Of a stretch of DNA of 28,273 nt, positions 1 through 6,600 are shown piece by piece (position 1 is the stretch's first letter; each line of letters begins with the position of its first letter). The notes under the pieces were generated by a model. That model was not told the DNA's origin and searched no databases. It saw nothing but the letters and a program-made list of their open reading frames with translations. Origin of the DNA: a virus; IMG/VR virus record IMGVR_UViG_3300044568_002121, positions 1 through 28,273 of that record, one strand, 5' to 3'. A program made the position numbers and the translations under genes.

Positions 1-233
1 GCAGATGGATGATTGATATGGGTGGCTTTATAAAGGATATCTTCGTAAGAATTTTCAAGTTTCCATCGTTTTATTTTTCTACCAGAAGATGCATCAATAT
101 ATTCTTTGCCATCAAGAACACGATGTGCAGTCGAAAGCAACTGCGCATATTCTAGGATCATTTTTACTGCATGTTTATCAACGTGCATTTCAGCACATTT
201 TTGTGTATTGTTATCAAGGTAAAATATGTTCAT
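1..233 (-). CDS. Conserved phage protein of unknown function, C-terminus cut by window edge
   Basis: Reading down from an ATG at 231-233, the frame stays open to the window edge (77 codons). It begins MNIFYLDNN and continues with CAEMHVDK, a helix ending in EYAQLLSTAHRVLDG, and THINHP near the edge. From memory this N-terminus matches a conserved protein of marine T4-like phages with no established function; that match is not verified. The start overlaps the stop of the upstream 74-residue gene as ATGA, so the two are probably translationally coupled. The C-terminal part lies outside the window, so full length is unknown. Conserved histidines near the N-terminus and in THINHP could be metal ligands or catalytic residues, but that is only a guess. 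Confidence 0.75.
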   Translation of the reverse strand, partial: MNIFYLDNNTQKCAEMHVDKHAVKMILEYAQLLSTAHRVLDGKEYIDASSGRKIKRWKLENSYEDILYKATHINHPS

Positions 234-454
234 TGAACGATATCCAATTGAATTTGATAACCAATCCAAGTGCCACCGATGCCATTGACAAAATGAACAT
301 CTTCAATAAGTTCTTTTAGAGCAGTTAATGCATTTAGAATGGCATCATTAAAAACAGAACTACTACCGACACCTTCTTGAATTTGTTTTACTGTAGTATA
401 AAAAGATATACCATTAGAATTAACACGGAGTTTCATTGATTTTTTAAGTTTCAT
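230..454 (-). CDS. Small conserved phage protein, unknown function (74 aa)
   Basis: Begins MKLKKSMKLRVNSNG and contains SFYTTVKQIQEGVGSS, a segment I recall from small hypothetical proteins of other phages. No catalytic motif, signal peptide or membrane segment is visible. The ATG sits behind a GAAAGAGAAAATATATT leader and a consensus promoter (487-515), which fixes the start. Its TGA overlaps the ATG of the next gene (ATGA), so the two form a short transcription unit. Function unknown; it is probably an early accessory protein, judging only from promoter type and size. Confidence 0.7.
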   Translation of the reverse strand: MKLKKSMKLRVNSNGISFYTTVKQIQEGVGSSSVFNDAILNALTALKELIEDVHFVNGIGGTWIGYQIQLDIVQ

Positions 455-486
455 AATATATTTTCTCTTTCAATTAATTAAGGCTT

Positions 487-515
487 ATTATAATGTATCT
501 AATTTCAGATGTCAA
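487..515 (-). promoter_or_regulatory. Sigma70-like early promoter cassette (P1)
   Basis: On the minus strand, TTGACA (510-515) and TATAAT (487-492) are separated by exactly 17 bp. The spacer contains AAATTAGATA, shared with other cassettes in the window. It drives the 74-aa gene at 454. Confidence 0.85.
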
Positions 516-523
516 CATTTATT

Positions 524-688
524 TTAAGGATCTATCTTATATCCTAAAGGAGAAAGGTAAGCAACACATTTACGTTTTGCTTCTGTTTTAGTGTAAGAGG
601 TGAAATATAACTTATCACCATTAAGATACACCTTAAAGGTATAAGTTCCGTATTGGGCAATTAGTTCACTTGGTAATATTGTTTTCAT
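524..688 (-). CDS. Small protein of unknown function (54 aa)
   Basis: A 54-codon frame starting MKTILPSELIAQYG and ending LSPLGYKIDP. It is short, basic and soluble-looking, with alternating Tyr/Phe-rich segments (TYTFKVYL, KLYFTSYT) suggesting a small beta-rich fold, and a helix TKTEAKRKCVAYL. The ATG follows the recurrent leader GAGAATATATT and promoter P2. The TAA lies a few bases before the -35 box of promoter P1. This tight stop-promoter spacing is repeated at other genes here and supports the call despite the small size. No family recognised. Confidence 0.7.
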   Translation of the reverse strand: MKTILPSELIAQYGTYTFKVYLNGDKLYFTSYTKTEAKRKCVAYLSPLGYKIDP

Positions 689-718
689 AATATATTCTCT
701 TTCAATTAATTAAGACTT

Positions 719-747
719 ATTATATTCTATCTGATTTTAGATGTCAA
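719..747 (-). promoter_or_regulatory. Sigma70-like early promoter cassette (P2)
   Basis: TTGACA (742-747), 17 bp, TATAAT (719-724) on the minus strand. The leader downstream is almost identical to that of P1 (AAGTCTTAATTAATTGAAAGAG against AAGCCTTAATTAATTGAAAGAG in shorter form), showing common origin. Drives the 54-aa gene at 688. Confidence 0.85.
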
Positions 748-755
748 GAACTATT

Positions 756-860
756 TTACAATATATCTAAAATAGTTATAACAGATGGGATGATTAATAG
801 GTTTACAACGGGAATGCTTAATAGCATATCAGTGATGGTTTTCAGTATTTCTTTGTTCAT
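756..860 (-). CDS. Small hydrophobic membrane peptide (34 aa)
   Basis: A 34-codon frame starting MNKEILKTITDMLL. The rest (from about residue 13) is nearly all hydrophobic with two prolines and no charge until the Asp near the C-terminus, so it is probably a single membrane-spanning peptide. It has its own consensus promoter P3, a GAGAA ribosome site 5 nt before the ATG, and its stop lies just before P2. Similar tiny membrane peptides in phages include host-membrane or exclusion effectors, but nothing here identifies its role. Real expression is likely from the signals; function unknown. Confidence 0.6.
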   Translation of the reverse strand: MNKEILKTITDMLLSIPVVNLLIIPSVITILDIL

Positions 861-889
861 TTAGTTCTCATTTATTTAATTTACACTTT

Positions 890-918
890 ATTATAAACTA
901 GATAAATGAGAAAGTCAA
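890..918 (-). promoter_or_regulatory. Sigma70-like early promoter cassette (P3)
   Basis: TTGACT (913-918), 17 bp, TATAAT (890-895), minus strand. Drives the 34-aa membrane peptide. It lies immediately after the stop of the DUF6321 gene. Confidence 0.8.
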
Positions 919-926
919 GATTTATT

Positions 927-1310
927 TTAGCAATTCCACTTTTTTAAGGCTAATGCTTTTCTTGTTGGTCTACCTTTTTCATCTTTCATTGGTCCTTTAA
1001 CACCCGACATTCTAGCACAAAATGATTTCCTACGATTTGCCGCTTTACTGCCTGCTTTCAATTCAGATGGTGGAGTTGTTACTGCCATTTGTAAATGACC
1101 GCCAGTTTCTCGATTATAAGCATCAACACCTTTCTGAGTTAATCCACCTTCTGAACTTTTATGCCCTTTAGCATCAATAGCATATTCTGTAAGTTCGTCT
1201 TCTTTTACACAACTTTTTTGTGCGCAAGGTTTAGTTCCTGGAACACGTTTGTAACCTTTCCAACAATCACAACTTTTCATTTCTGTTATAAATTCTTTAA
1301 ATGTTTTCAT
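927..1310 (-). CDS. DUF6321-like protein with internal-protein-type capsid-targeting N-terminus
   Basis: 127 aa. Residues 1-10 are MKTFKEFITE, closely matching the capsid-targeting start MKTYQEFIAE of T4 internal proteins and ending in the I-x-E motif cut by the T4 gp21 prohead protease. A cysteine cluster follows (CDCWKGYKRVPGTKPC, then C34). The C-terminal half carries SSEGGLTQKGVDAYNR, KRK/RRK-rich stretches and RKSFCARMSGVKGPM, ending KALALKKWNC; I recognise this as the DUF6321 domain of T4-like phages. Inference: it is packaged in the head after loss of the first 10 residues. The start follows AAGGAT, 11 bp below the HAD gene, so it is the third gene of the P4 operon. Biochemical function unknown; the cysteines may bind metal. 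Confidence 0.8.
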   Translation of the reverse strand: MKTFKEFITEMKSCDCWKGYKRVPGTKPCAQKSCVKEDELTEYAIDAKGHKSSEGGLTQKGVDAYNRETGGHLQMAVTTPPSELKAGSKAANRRKSFCARMSGVKGPMKDEKGRPTRKALALKKWNC

Positions 1311-1320
1311 CTTTATATCC

Positions 1321-1938
1321 TTATTTTATTAATTTAATGCCACCGTTTGCATCAGCAAAATATGCTTCAAACTTGACATTAGGAAACTCTTTTTGTAATT
1401 TAAGAAATTCCTTAAGATTACTCATAGCATCATCAAATAAACTACATCGGTCGAACTTTCCAGTCTTTAGATAGTTATGGATAATGACATACTTTTTGGT
1501 AGCTGTTGATTCGATATCATTGATATTGCCAGCACGTTCTACTCTAACTTTATCAACGTCAAAACGATGTTTTCTAAAAGTATTAAGGAACAGTTCTTTG
1601 TTATCAAAATCTGCTCTGGCAGTAACTACAATAACCCTGCTTAATGAATTCTTGAGTGAATGAGATAGAATTGCTTTTGCTCTATCCATCATTCTTGAGA
1701 TAGGTTTGGATTCTTTATTAAACTTTTCGGCACTTCTGAATTCACCAAAGTCAAATGATTCTTCATCTTTCAATTGATAGGTATTAAATTCTTGATTGGA
1801 TAATCTCTTTACGACTTTACCATCTTTCAATACAGCAATTTGAGCAGTAGTATGAAACAAGGTATCATCAATATCAAAGATACTAAGTCTACCTAGTTTT
1901 CCATCTTCTTCCGTGATATATTCTCTAAATGATTTCAT
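1321..1938 (-). CDS. HAD-superfamily hydrolase with capsid-targeting N-terminus
   Basis: 205 aa. Residues 1-10 (MKSFREYITE) repeat the T4 internal-protein targeting pattern, with I-T-E placed for gp21-type cleavage after E10. The HAD domain follows at once: motif I FDIDDTLF (nucleophile D22, acid D24, T26), motif II VVTAR around residue 105, and an acidic motif LFDDAMSNL near residue 170. A cap-like insertion lies between motifs I and II. This is a phosphatase-type HAD; the substrate (nucleotide, polynucleotide 3'-phosphate or sugar phosphate) cannot be read from sequence. The ATG overlaps the stop of the DnaJ-like gene (ATGA). Together with its neighbours it suggests an enzyme delivered with the virion. 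It could instead act in the cytoplasm if the N-terminal motif is only structural. Confidence 0.85.
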   Translation of the reverse strand: MKSFREYITEEDGKLGRLSIFDIDDTLFHTTAQIAVLKDGKVVKRLSNQEFNTYQLKDEESFDFGEFRSAEKFNKESKPISRMMDRAKAILSHSLKNSLSRVIVVTARADFDNKELFLNTFRKHRFDVDKVRVERAGNINDIESTATKKYVIIHNYLKTGKFDRCSLFDDAMSNLKEFLKLQKEFPNVKFEAYFADANGGIKLIK

Positions 1939-2927
1939 ATTCTTTCAAATGTTTTTAGAAAAGTTTCTGCTTGAACTTGTGTTAATCCATTCAACTTTTT
2001 AAACATATCAAGAGTTGATTTATTTTCAGGATATGAATGATAGATACGAATTTTAGTATCAAATGAATATGCACCTTTCTTTTCACCGATACCCATAAGT
2101 GACCAAGAAGGCATTCTCATAATAACACTTCTACGAATCATGGCAAATCCATCTTTTAGATTTACTAAATAAACATTATCTGGTTTGTTCCAATTAGTTA
2201 TTTCAACTTCTTTTTCTAATCCTAATATGAAGTCTGATTTAGTCATTTTCTTATCTGAAGCAACTGTCATCTTTTTTAGTTTTGCTTCTGGATAAATCAT
2301 TGATGGATCTGTAAACAAGGAATGGTCAACTTTAGAATTATAATCACGTTGAGCCATCTTTTGTTTTTTCATATTGGCATAACCATAAGCAGTTATACCC
2401 ATTGGATATGAAAGATTTTCGTTTGAAGATAATCCTTTTGTTGGTCTTTCTAAGTTTGGAAGATAAACTGAAATATCAAGGTCAAATGCTATTTTACCAT
2501 CTGATGTTTTAAATTCGGATGTAAATCCTGCAAATGATGGATTTGTAACCTTACTGTTATCTCTAAAGGTAGTTGTTACATTGAACTTTTGACCAAAAAG
2601 TTTTTCAAAATAATTGGCAAATATTTCAGGTTTAAATTTAGATTTTAAATCTTTCTCTACAAAATCAGCATGTTTCTTATATTTTTCAGCAATTGCATCC
2701 CAATCAACACCACCTTTACCTGAAGTTGATTTAAGCATCTTATAAGCAACATTGACCTTTTTCATCATTTCAACATCACCACCTTTATCAGGATGATGTT
2801 TATTTGATGCTACTTGATATGCTTTTTTAACATCATCAGCAGTATATGTTCCACTTAAACCAAGAACTTCTTTGGCTAATGGCAAAGTCATTGTGGTTTC
2901 TAGTAGATAATCTTTGAATGAATACAT
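1935..2927 (-). CDS. DnaJ-domain protein with capsid-targeting-like N-terminus
   Basis: 330 aa. Residues 1-10 (MYSFKDYLLE) follow the same pattern as the two downstream genes and end in L-L-E, a valid L-x-E prohead protease site. A J domain spans about residues 14-67, with the diagnostic HPD at 45-47 (KHHPDKGGD) and helix VNVAYKMLK. J domains stimulate the ATPase of DnaK-type chaperones. The remaining ~260 residues are not a Gly/Phe or zinc-finger DnaJ region and match no family I know; a lysine-rich central part and beta-rich C-terminus are visible. First gene of the P4 unit, translationally coupled to the HAD gene. Possible roles are recruiting host DnaK during head assembly or after injection; both are inference. 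Confidence 0.8.
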   Translation of the reverse strand: MYSFKDYLLETTMTLPLAKEVLGLSGTYTADDVKKAYQVASNKHHPDKGGDVEMMKKVNVAYKMLKSTSGKGGVDWDAIAEKYKKHADFVEKDLKSKFKPEIFANYFEKLFGQKFNVTTTFRDNSKVTNPSFAGFTSEFKTSDGKIAFDLDISVYLPNLERPTKGLSSNENLSYPMGITAYGYANMKKQKMAQRDYNSKVDHSLFTDPSMIYPEAKLKKMTVASDKKMTKSDFILGLEKEVEITNWNKPDNVYLVNLKDGFAMIRRSVIMRMPSWSLMGIGEKKGAYSFDTKIRIYHSYPENKSTLDMFKKLNGLTQVQAETFLKTFERI

Positions 2928-2956
2928 TATTAATCTCTTTATTTAATTTATGAGTT

Positions 2957-2985
2957 ATTATAACGTATTTATTAAAAGTTGTCAA
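2957..2985 (-). promoter_or_regulatory. Sigma70-like early promoter cassette (P4)
   Basis: TTGACA (2980-2985), 17 bp, TATAAT (2957-2962), minus strand. The -35 box begins 3 bp after the frd stop codon. Drives the DnaJ-HAD-DUF6321 unit. Confidence 0.85.
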
Positions 2986-2988
2986 TTA

Positions 2989-3477
2989 TTATTTTGCGTA
3001 ATCCCAAGGTCTCCATTTTCTTACTGTAAATTCTTCATATTCTATTTCTTCTATAATCTGAAACTTGTATCCATTACGTCTTGTGACTTCAGGCAAATAT
3101 ATATCACCTTCAACCCTAAAATTCATAGAAGAAATAATTGTACAATCTGTAAATGGTAAGAACAATTTGTAAATTTCTGCACCACCACAAACCATATACT
3201 TTTTCTCTGGATTTTGTTCATATTCATATATAAACTGATCCATAGAAAAAGTTTCAAATCCTTTTAGTTTGTAATTCTTGTTTCTTGACAAAACGATAGC
3301 ATCTCTACCTGGAAGTTTACCTACTTGTTCTGCAGTAGTTCTACCCATTATAAGGGTGTTACCCATCGTTTCATTTTTGAAAAACTTTAATTCTTCAGAA
3401 CAATGCCAAGGCATCTCATTCAGTTTAGAGTTTCCTATAACTCCATTAGATGACTTTGCTGCTATTAATGTAATCAT
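2989..3477 (-). CDS. frd: Dihydrofolate reductase
   Basis: 162 aa, normal length for bacterial-type DHFR. It reduces dihydrofolate to tetrahydrofolate with NADPH, renewing the cofactor used up by thymidylate synthase. Visible motifs: MITLIAAKSSNGVIG at the N-terminus, MPWH then the active-site acid in the first helix, NTLIMGRTTAEQVGKLPGR (NADPH-binding loop), IVLSRN, and VCGGAEIYKLFLP (the Gly-Gly nucleotide motif). The acid aligned with E. coli D27 is glutamate E29, as in vertebrate enzymes. The ATG overlaps the thyA stop as ATGA. T4 has the same pair in the opposite order (frd before td). Expressed from P5 at the end of a nine-gene unit. Confidence 0.95.
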   Translation of the reverse strand: MITLIAAKSSNGVIGNSKLNEMPWHCSEELKFFKNETMGNTLIMGRTTAEQVGKLPGRDAIVLSRNKNYKLKGFETFSMDQFIYEYEQNPEKKYMVCGGAEIYKLFLPFTDCTIISSMNFRVEGDIYLPEVTRRNGYKFQIIEEIEYEEFTVRKWRPWDYAK

Positions 3478-4430
3478 ATTGCTATCGGTGCTTTAATAGT
3501 TGGGTGATAACGGTATTCTTGTAAGTCATAAGATCCAATATGGAAATCATCAATTGAATGATACTTACGATCAATGACCAACTTAGGCAATTTGAATTCA
3601 TGTAAATTCCTACTCAATAATTCGTTCGCTTGTTCAATGTGATTCTTGTATAAATGCACATCTCCAAAAGATATATGTAGTTTATCAGGAATCATATCCA
3701 CAACATTAGCAATCATTTCTGTTAATAAAGCATAAGAAGCAATGTTAAATGGTAAACCTAAAAAGGTATCACAACTTCTTTGATATAAATGACAAGACAA
3801 CGCATACTTTGGCGTCTTCATATCATCCATGATCTTATGATATGCTTCTTCATAATATTCATTTGGAGATATATCAGTTGGACAATATTTAATTCTTTCT
3901 TGAAACGATAACTTCCTCACACCAAATTGAAAGAATGCATGACAAGGAGCTAATGCCATCCTACTATTCAATACATTCTGTTCTGGTGATACACCTTCAT
4001 CGGGAAGATCAGCAACATTCCAAGCAGATACAATATGTCTGCGACTAAATGGTCTTTCTATTAATCCTTCAATAAGGTTATCAATTTGGTCAACAGAAGA
4101 TTCGCCATCACACCACCAATTTCTCCATTGATATCCATAGATTGGTCCAAGGTCTCCATCTTCATCAGCCCATTCTTCCCAGATGGTTGGCTTATCATTA
4201 CCATTCATTCTTCTTAATTCTTCATTATCAGAAGAACCAGATAAGAACCAAAGTAATTCAGCAGCAACTAATTTGAATGGAGTAAACTTTCCTGGAAGTA
4301 ATGGAAATCCTTTCTTTAAATCAAACTCAAGATGTTTACCAAACAATGATAATGTTCCAGTGCCAGTTCTATCATCAGAATCATTACCATCTGCTAGGAT
4401 TTCTTCTAGTAAATCATAATAACAATCCAT
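3474..4430 (-). CDS. thyA: Thymidylate synthase (ThyA type)
   Basis: Converts dUMP to dTMP using methylene-tetrahydrofolate, in the cytoplasm. From the ATG at 4430 it is 318 aa and starts MDCYYDLLEEIL, then DDRTGTGTLSLFG, which lines up with the E. coli start. The catalytic Cys is C163 in ALAPCHAFFQF; LYQRSCDTFLGLPFN and DVHLYKNH follow as in ThyA. It exceeds the 264-residue E. coli enzyme mainly through insertions around residues 145-157 and 175-202. The frame is also open to an upstream TTG (4460) that overlaps the previous stop, but the family alignment and a GAGA site favour 4430. Coupled to frd downstream and to the tail-anchored membrane protein genes upstream. Confidence 0.95.
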   Translation of the reverse strand: MDCYYDLLEEILADGNDSDDRTGTGTLSLFGKHLEFDLKKGFPLLPGKFTPFKLVAAELLWFLSGSSDNEELRRMNGNDKPTIWEEWADEDGDLGPIYGYQWRNWWCDGESSVDQIDNLIEGLIERPFSRRHIVSAWNVADLPDEGVSPEQNVLNSRMALAPCHAFFQFGVRKLSFQERIKYCPTDISPNEYYEEAYHKIMDDMKTPKYALSCHLYQRSCDTFLGLPFNIASYALLTEMIANVVDMIPDKLHISFGDVHLYKNHIEQANELLSRNLHEFKLPKLVIDRKYHSIDDFHIGSYDLQEYRYHPTIKAPIAI

Positions 4431-4456
4431 TGGTCTATCTCTAGGTTCTATATTGT

Positions 4457-4651
4457 TCAATGAATACCACCATATGCATTTATTGTAGTAAATATTGTAA
4501 AGATGATATTCATAACTACCGAAAAGATAAACATATCCTGTTTAATATCTGAAAATTTATTTTTTCCTTTTAATTTATTATTAATTAATTGTAGGTTATA
4601 GATTGTATTATCTTTTATTTTTATAACTTCTTCTAACTCAGATTTTTTCAT
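4457..4651 (-). CDS. Short tail-anchored coiled-coil protein (family member 4)
   Basis: 64 aa: a short helix (MKKSELEEVIKIKDNTI), then NLQLINNKLK, then a hydrophobic C-terminal segment (about residues 40-58). It aligns with the C-terminal half of the next upstream paralogue (DNTI-NL-INKKLK, KF-D-K-D-FIFSVV), so it is an N-terminally shortened copy lacking the G-x-W-V-x-Y module. Start overlaps that paralogue's stop (TAATG). Most likely an inner-membrane protein with a cytoplasmic N-terminus. Function unknown. Confidence 0.75.
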   Translation of the reverse strand: MKKSELEEVIKIKDNTIYNLQLINNKLKGKNKFSDIKQDMFIFSVVMNIIFTIFTTINAYGGIH

Positions 4652-5100
4652 TAAATAAACCCCATCCTTTCACAAACAAAAGATATAATTGCATCAAAAC
4701 TAAATGCCACCATTGTTAATACTAAAATTAAATTTAACACAACAGAAAAGATAAAAATATCATGTTTCAAATCTGTAAATTTAGATTCTATTTTCAGCTT
4801 CTTATTAATTGCATCAAGGTTATTGATTGTGTTATCTTGTGCCTTTACAAAATTATTTAATGCATTATATTGAGTATTAATTCTATCAATTATTCCTTGA
4901 TTTTTTTTATAAGATTCCTCAGCAGTTTTTTTCATAACACTAATTTCTGAATTTCTTTCATGAATAATATGTAGTCTTTGTTTAGCAAGTTCATCATTTT
5001 CTAAACATTTTTCACGCAATAATTCAAATATAGGATACTGAACCCATTCTCCACTTTCAGATTCTTTCATACCTTGGAAACTACTTTTATATCTTTTCAT
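4651..5100 (-). CDS. Tail-anchored coiled-coil membrane protein (family member 3)
   Basis: 149 aa from the ATG at 5100 (a TTG one codon earlier is less likely; stop and start overlap as TGATG). Layout: MKRYKSS and SGEWVQYP at the N-terminus, a long charged helix with heptad-like spacing (about residues 25-105), then a C-terminal transmembrane segment (about 112-135) ending FVCERMGFI. The last nine residues are nearly identical to those of the 133-aa neighbour. Expected topology is a cytoplasmic coiled coil anchored by the C-terminus. No enzyme motif. Part of a four-gene paralogue array. Confidence 0.75.
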   Translation of the reverse strand: MKRYKSSFQGMKESESGEWVQYPIFELLREKCLENDELAKQRLHIIHERNSEISVMKKTAEESYKKNQGIIDRINTQYNALNNFVKAQDNTINNLDAINKKLKIESKFTDLKHDIFIFSVVLNLILVLTMVAFSFDAIISFVCERMGFI

Positions 5101-5501
5101 CAAATAAGACCCATCCTCTCACAAACAAAAAATATAATTGCACCAAAATTAAATGCTGTTGACAATATCAATAATAACATTAATTTAGAATTCCAAAGAT
5201 TAAGTTCTTGTAAATCATCACCAAGACGTTGAATATCTACAAAATTTTGCATAGAATCTTTTTGATGTTCTTTAAGGTCATCTTCTCTCCATCTATTAAC
5301 TTTACTAATCAATTCATTAAGTTCATCAATGCAGGTTTTATGTAATTGAATTTCTTCGTTGCGTTCTTTAATAACATCAAATAAAGCATCTTCATTTACT
5401 TTCATTAATGCCTTACACTCTTCGTATCTAACCCAATCACCATCATCAGATTTAATCAATGCTGCAAGTAAACCACTAAACTTTTTTTTGTATCTTTCCA
5501 T
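5100..5501 (-). CDS. Tail-anchored coiled-coil membrane protein (family member 2)
   Basis: 133 aa. N-terminal MERYKKKFSG, then DDGDWVRYEECKALM (the G/D-x-W-V-x-Y module), a helical charged middle rich in Glu/Lys/Asp, and a hydrophobic C-terminus (about residues 105-125) ending FVCERMGLI. The tail matches family member 3 in all but one residue. Tryptophan and tyrosine spacing in the N-terminal module matches the 84-aa and 149-aa paralogues. Starts from an ATG one base beyond the stop of the previous gene. Membrane-associated; function unknown. Confidence 0.75.
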   Translation of the reverse strand: MERYKKKFSGLLAALIKSDDGDWVRYEECKALMKVNEDALFDVIKERNEEIQLHKTCIDELNELISKVNRWREDDLKEHQKDSMQNFVDIQRLGDDLQELNLWNSKLMLLLILSTAFNFGAIIFFVCERMGLI

Positions 5502-5502
5502 A

Positions 5503-5757
5503 TTAACCTCGCATCCAAATAAACAATAAAGTAGATATTGTAATAAAACAAACTACCGACAAACCAACAACAATGTCTTGTAACTTTTCTAATTTTATTT
5601 CATCAGCAACTGCTAAGGTATCTCTTGCTCTCCAAGACTTTTCGACCAATTTGTTATTATCAAGCATACTTCGGTTATAGTCATCATAAGTTACCCAATA
5701 TCCATCAACTTCTTCAATCATATCAACAGGTCCATGTTTACAATTATATCTTTTCAT
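5503..5757 (-). CDS. Small tail-anchored membrane protein (family member 1)
   Basis: 84 aa. MKRYNCKHGPVDMIEEVDG, then YWVTYDDYNR (G-x-W-V-x-Y module), a short helix and a C-terminal membrane segment (about residues 62-81) ending WMRG. The N-terminal module resembles short phage proteins beginning M-K-R-Y with a later G-x-(Y/W)-V-x-Y. A strong GAGGAGG ribosome site lies inside the end of the upstream 49-aa gene, which overlaps this one by 14 nt. First of four tandem paralogues. Function unknown. Confidence 0.75.
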   Translation of the reverse strand: MKRYNCKHGPVDMIEEVDGYWVTYDDYNRSMLDNNKLVEKSWRARDTLAVADEIKLEKLQDIVVGLSVVCFITISTLLFIWMRG

Positions 5758-5893
5758 TTTTAACTTCCTCCTCTAATGATTTTTTCACTAATGCTTTTTG
5801 CTGGTCACTCATATTGCTCATATATTTTATCTTCCCTTTTTTATCTATCCAAGCAATGAGCATTTTGGAATGAGGTTTTATATGTGGTTTCAT
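5744..5893 (-). CDS. Small basic protein (49 aa), unknown function
   Basis: A 49-codon frame starting MKPHIKPHSKMLIAWIDKKG and ending EEEVKNEKI. Preceded by AAGGAAG at good distance from the ATG. Its last codons hold the ribosome site and start of the next gene (14-nt overlap), which supports it being translated. Basic first half, helical charged second half, no membrane segment. No family recognised. Confidence 0.65.
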   Translation of the reverse strand: MKPHIKPHSKMLIAWIDKKGKIKYMSNMSDQQKALVKKSLEEEVKNEKI

Positions 5894-5900
5894 TTCTTCC

Positions 5901-6110
5901 TTAATCTAATGATTTTAGTTCCGATAGGTTATATATTTTGTCTTTGACAAAAATCATAAGACCGATATTTGTTTTGTGTACCTTAAAATGATCTTCTATC
6001 AAATATTCATACATATATCCACCGCCTAAAATAGCACCTATTATGAAAGCAGATATAGAAGAAATTAAAGCACATTTTAAGTTGTTTATTGTTGATTTTT
6101 GAATAGCCAT
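5901..6110 (-). CDS. Small single-span membrane protein (69 aa)
   Basis: MAIQKSTINNLKCALISS at the N-terminus, then a hydrophobic glycine-containing span of about 22 residues (SAFIIGAILGGGYMYEYLI), then a 35-residue hydrophilic tail. The Lys-bearing N-terminus predicts N-in topology with the tail in the periplasm. Start and upstream stop overlap as TAATG. Function unknown; it lies in the same unit as the tail-anchored family but does not share their motifs. Confidence 0.7.
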   Translation of the reverse strand: MAIQKSTINNLKCALISSISAFIIGAILGGGYMYEYLIEDHFKVHKTNIGLMIFVKDKIYNLSELKSLD

Positions 6111-6535
6111 TATATAGTTCCTTTAGTTTGTTGATAAGGTTTATCCCATTGACCAACGTTGATATAGAAGTAATAAGCAGTATCAAAGTAATCAGTTTGA
6201 GCATCAGTATTGTTATAATAACCAGCACTTTGTAAGGCAGCAAAGGCTTCTTTGAAGAATTGAAGTTCAACGCCACTATAATAATCATCAACCCAACCAT
6301 GAGTCAATTTAAAATTTTCACGTTTAGTATAAGTTTCGTTTGGATAATTCAAAGTGGTTTGTTCTTCAAGATATTTGTTGTAGATTCCAACAAAATCAAA
6401 AGCACTTGATTTGATGTTTAGATTAATAGTAGAGTGATTGTCTACTGAAAGAGTTGCTTTTACTTTATACTTTTTTAAGATTGGTTGCATCTTAGCATTT
6501 ATAATTGCTTTCTTTTCTTGATTCATGTAAGCCAT
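6110..6535 (-). CDS. Conserved phage protein, unknown function (141 aa)
   Basis: Starts MAYMNQEKKAIINAKMQPILKK, followed by a beta-rich segment YKVKATLSVDNHSTINLNI, then an aromatic C-terminal half (HGWVDDYYSGV, FFKEAFAALQSAGYYNN, TDYFDTAYYFYINVGQW). I recall proteins with the MNQEKK start and the x-NHST-x-L-x-I strand from other phages and plasmids, without assigned function. First gene of the P5 unit, with the recurrent GAGAATATATT leader directly before the ATG. Soluble by sequence. Confidence 0.75.
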   Translation of the reverse strand: MAYMNQEKKAIINAKMQPILKKYKVKATLSVDNHSTINLNIKSSAFDFVGIYNKYLEEQTTLNYPNETYTKRENFKLTHGWVDDYYSGVELQFFKEAFAALQSAGYYNNTDAQTDYFDTAYYFYINVGQWDKPYQQTKGTI

Positions 6536-6568
6536 AATATATTCTCTCTTAATTTCAAATGATAAGTT

Positions 6569-6597
6569 ATTATAATCTATTCAATTCAAATTGTCAA
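6569..6597 (-). promoter_or_regulatory. Sigma70-like early promoter cassette (P5)
   Basis: TTGACA (6592-6597), 17 bp, TATAAT (6569-6574), minus strand, 3 bp after the preceding stop codon. Probable source of a nine-gene unit ending with thyA and frd. Confidence 0.85.
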
Positions 6598-6600
6598 CAC

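Noticed and set aside
89-319. A 76-aa plus-strand frame at the left edge.
   Set aside because: It opposes two minus-strand genes with good starts and a promoter, and has no ribosome site.
3278-3496. Plus-strand frames across frd and thyA (3278-3496, 4183-4419).
   Set aside because: They are mirror readings of well-identified enzymes, without promoters or ribosome sites.
6007-6300. A 97-aa minus-strand frame rich in Ile and Leu.
   Set aside because: It lies mostly inside the 141-aa gene in another frame, has no ribosome site of its own and its hydrophobic look comes from AT-rich codons.
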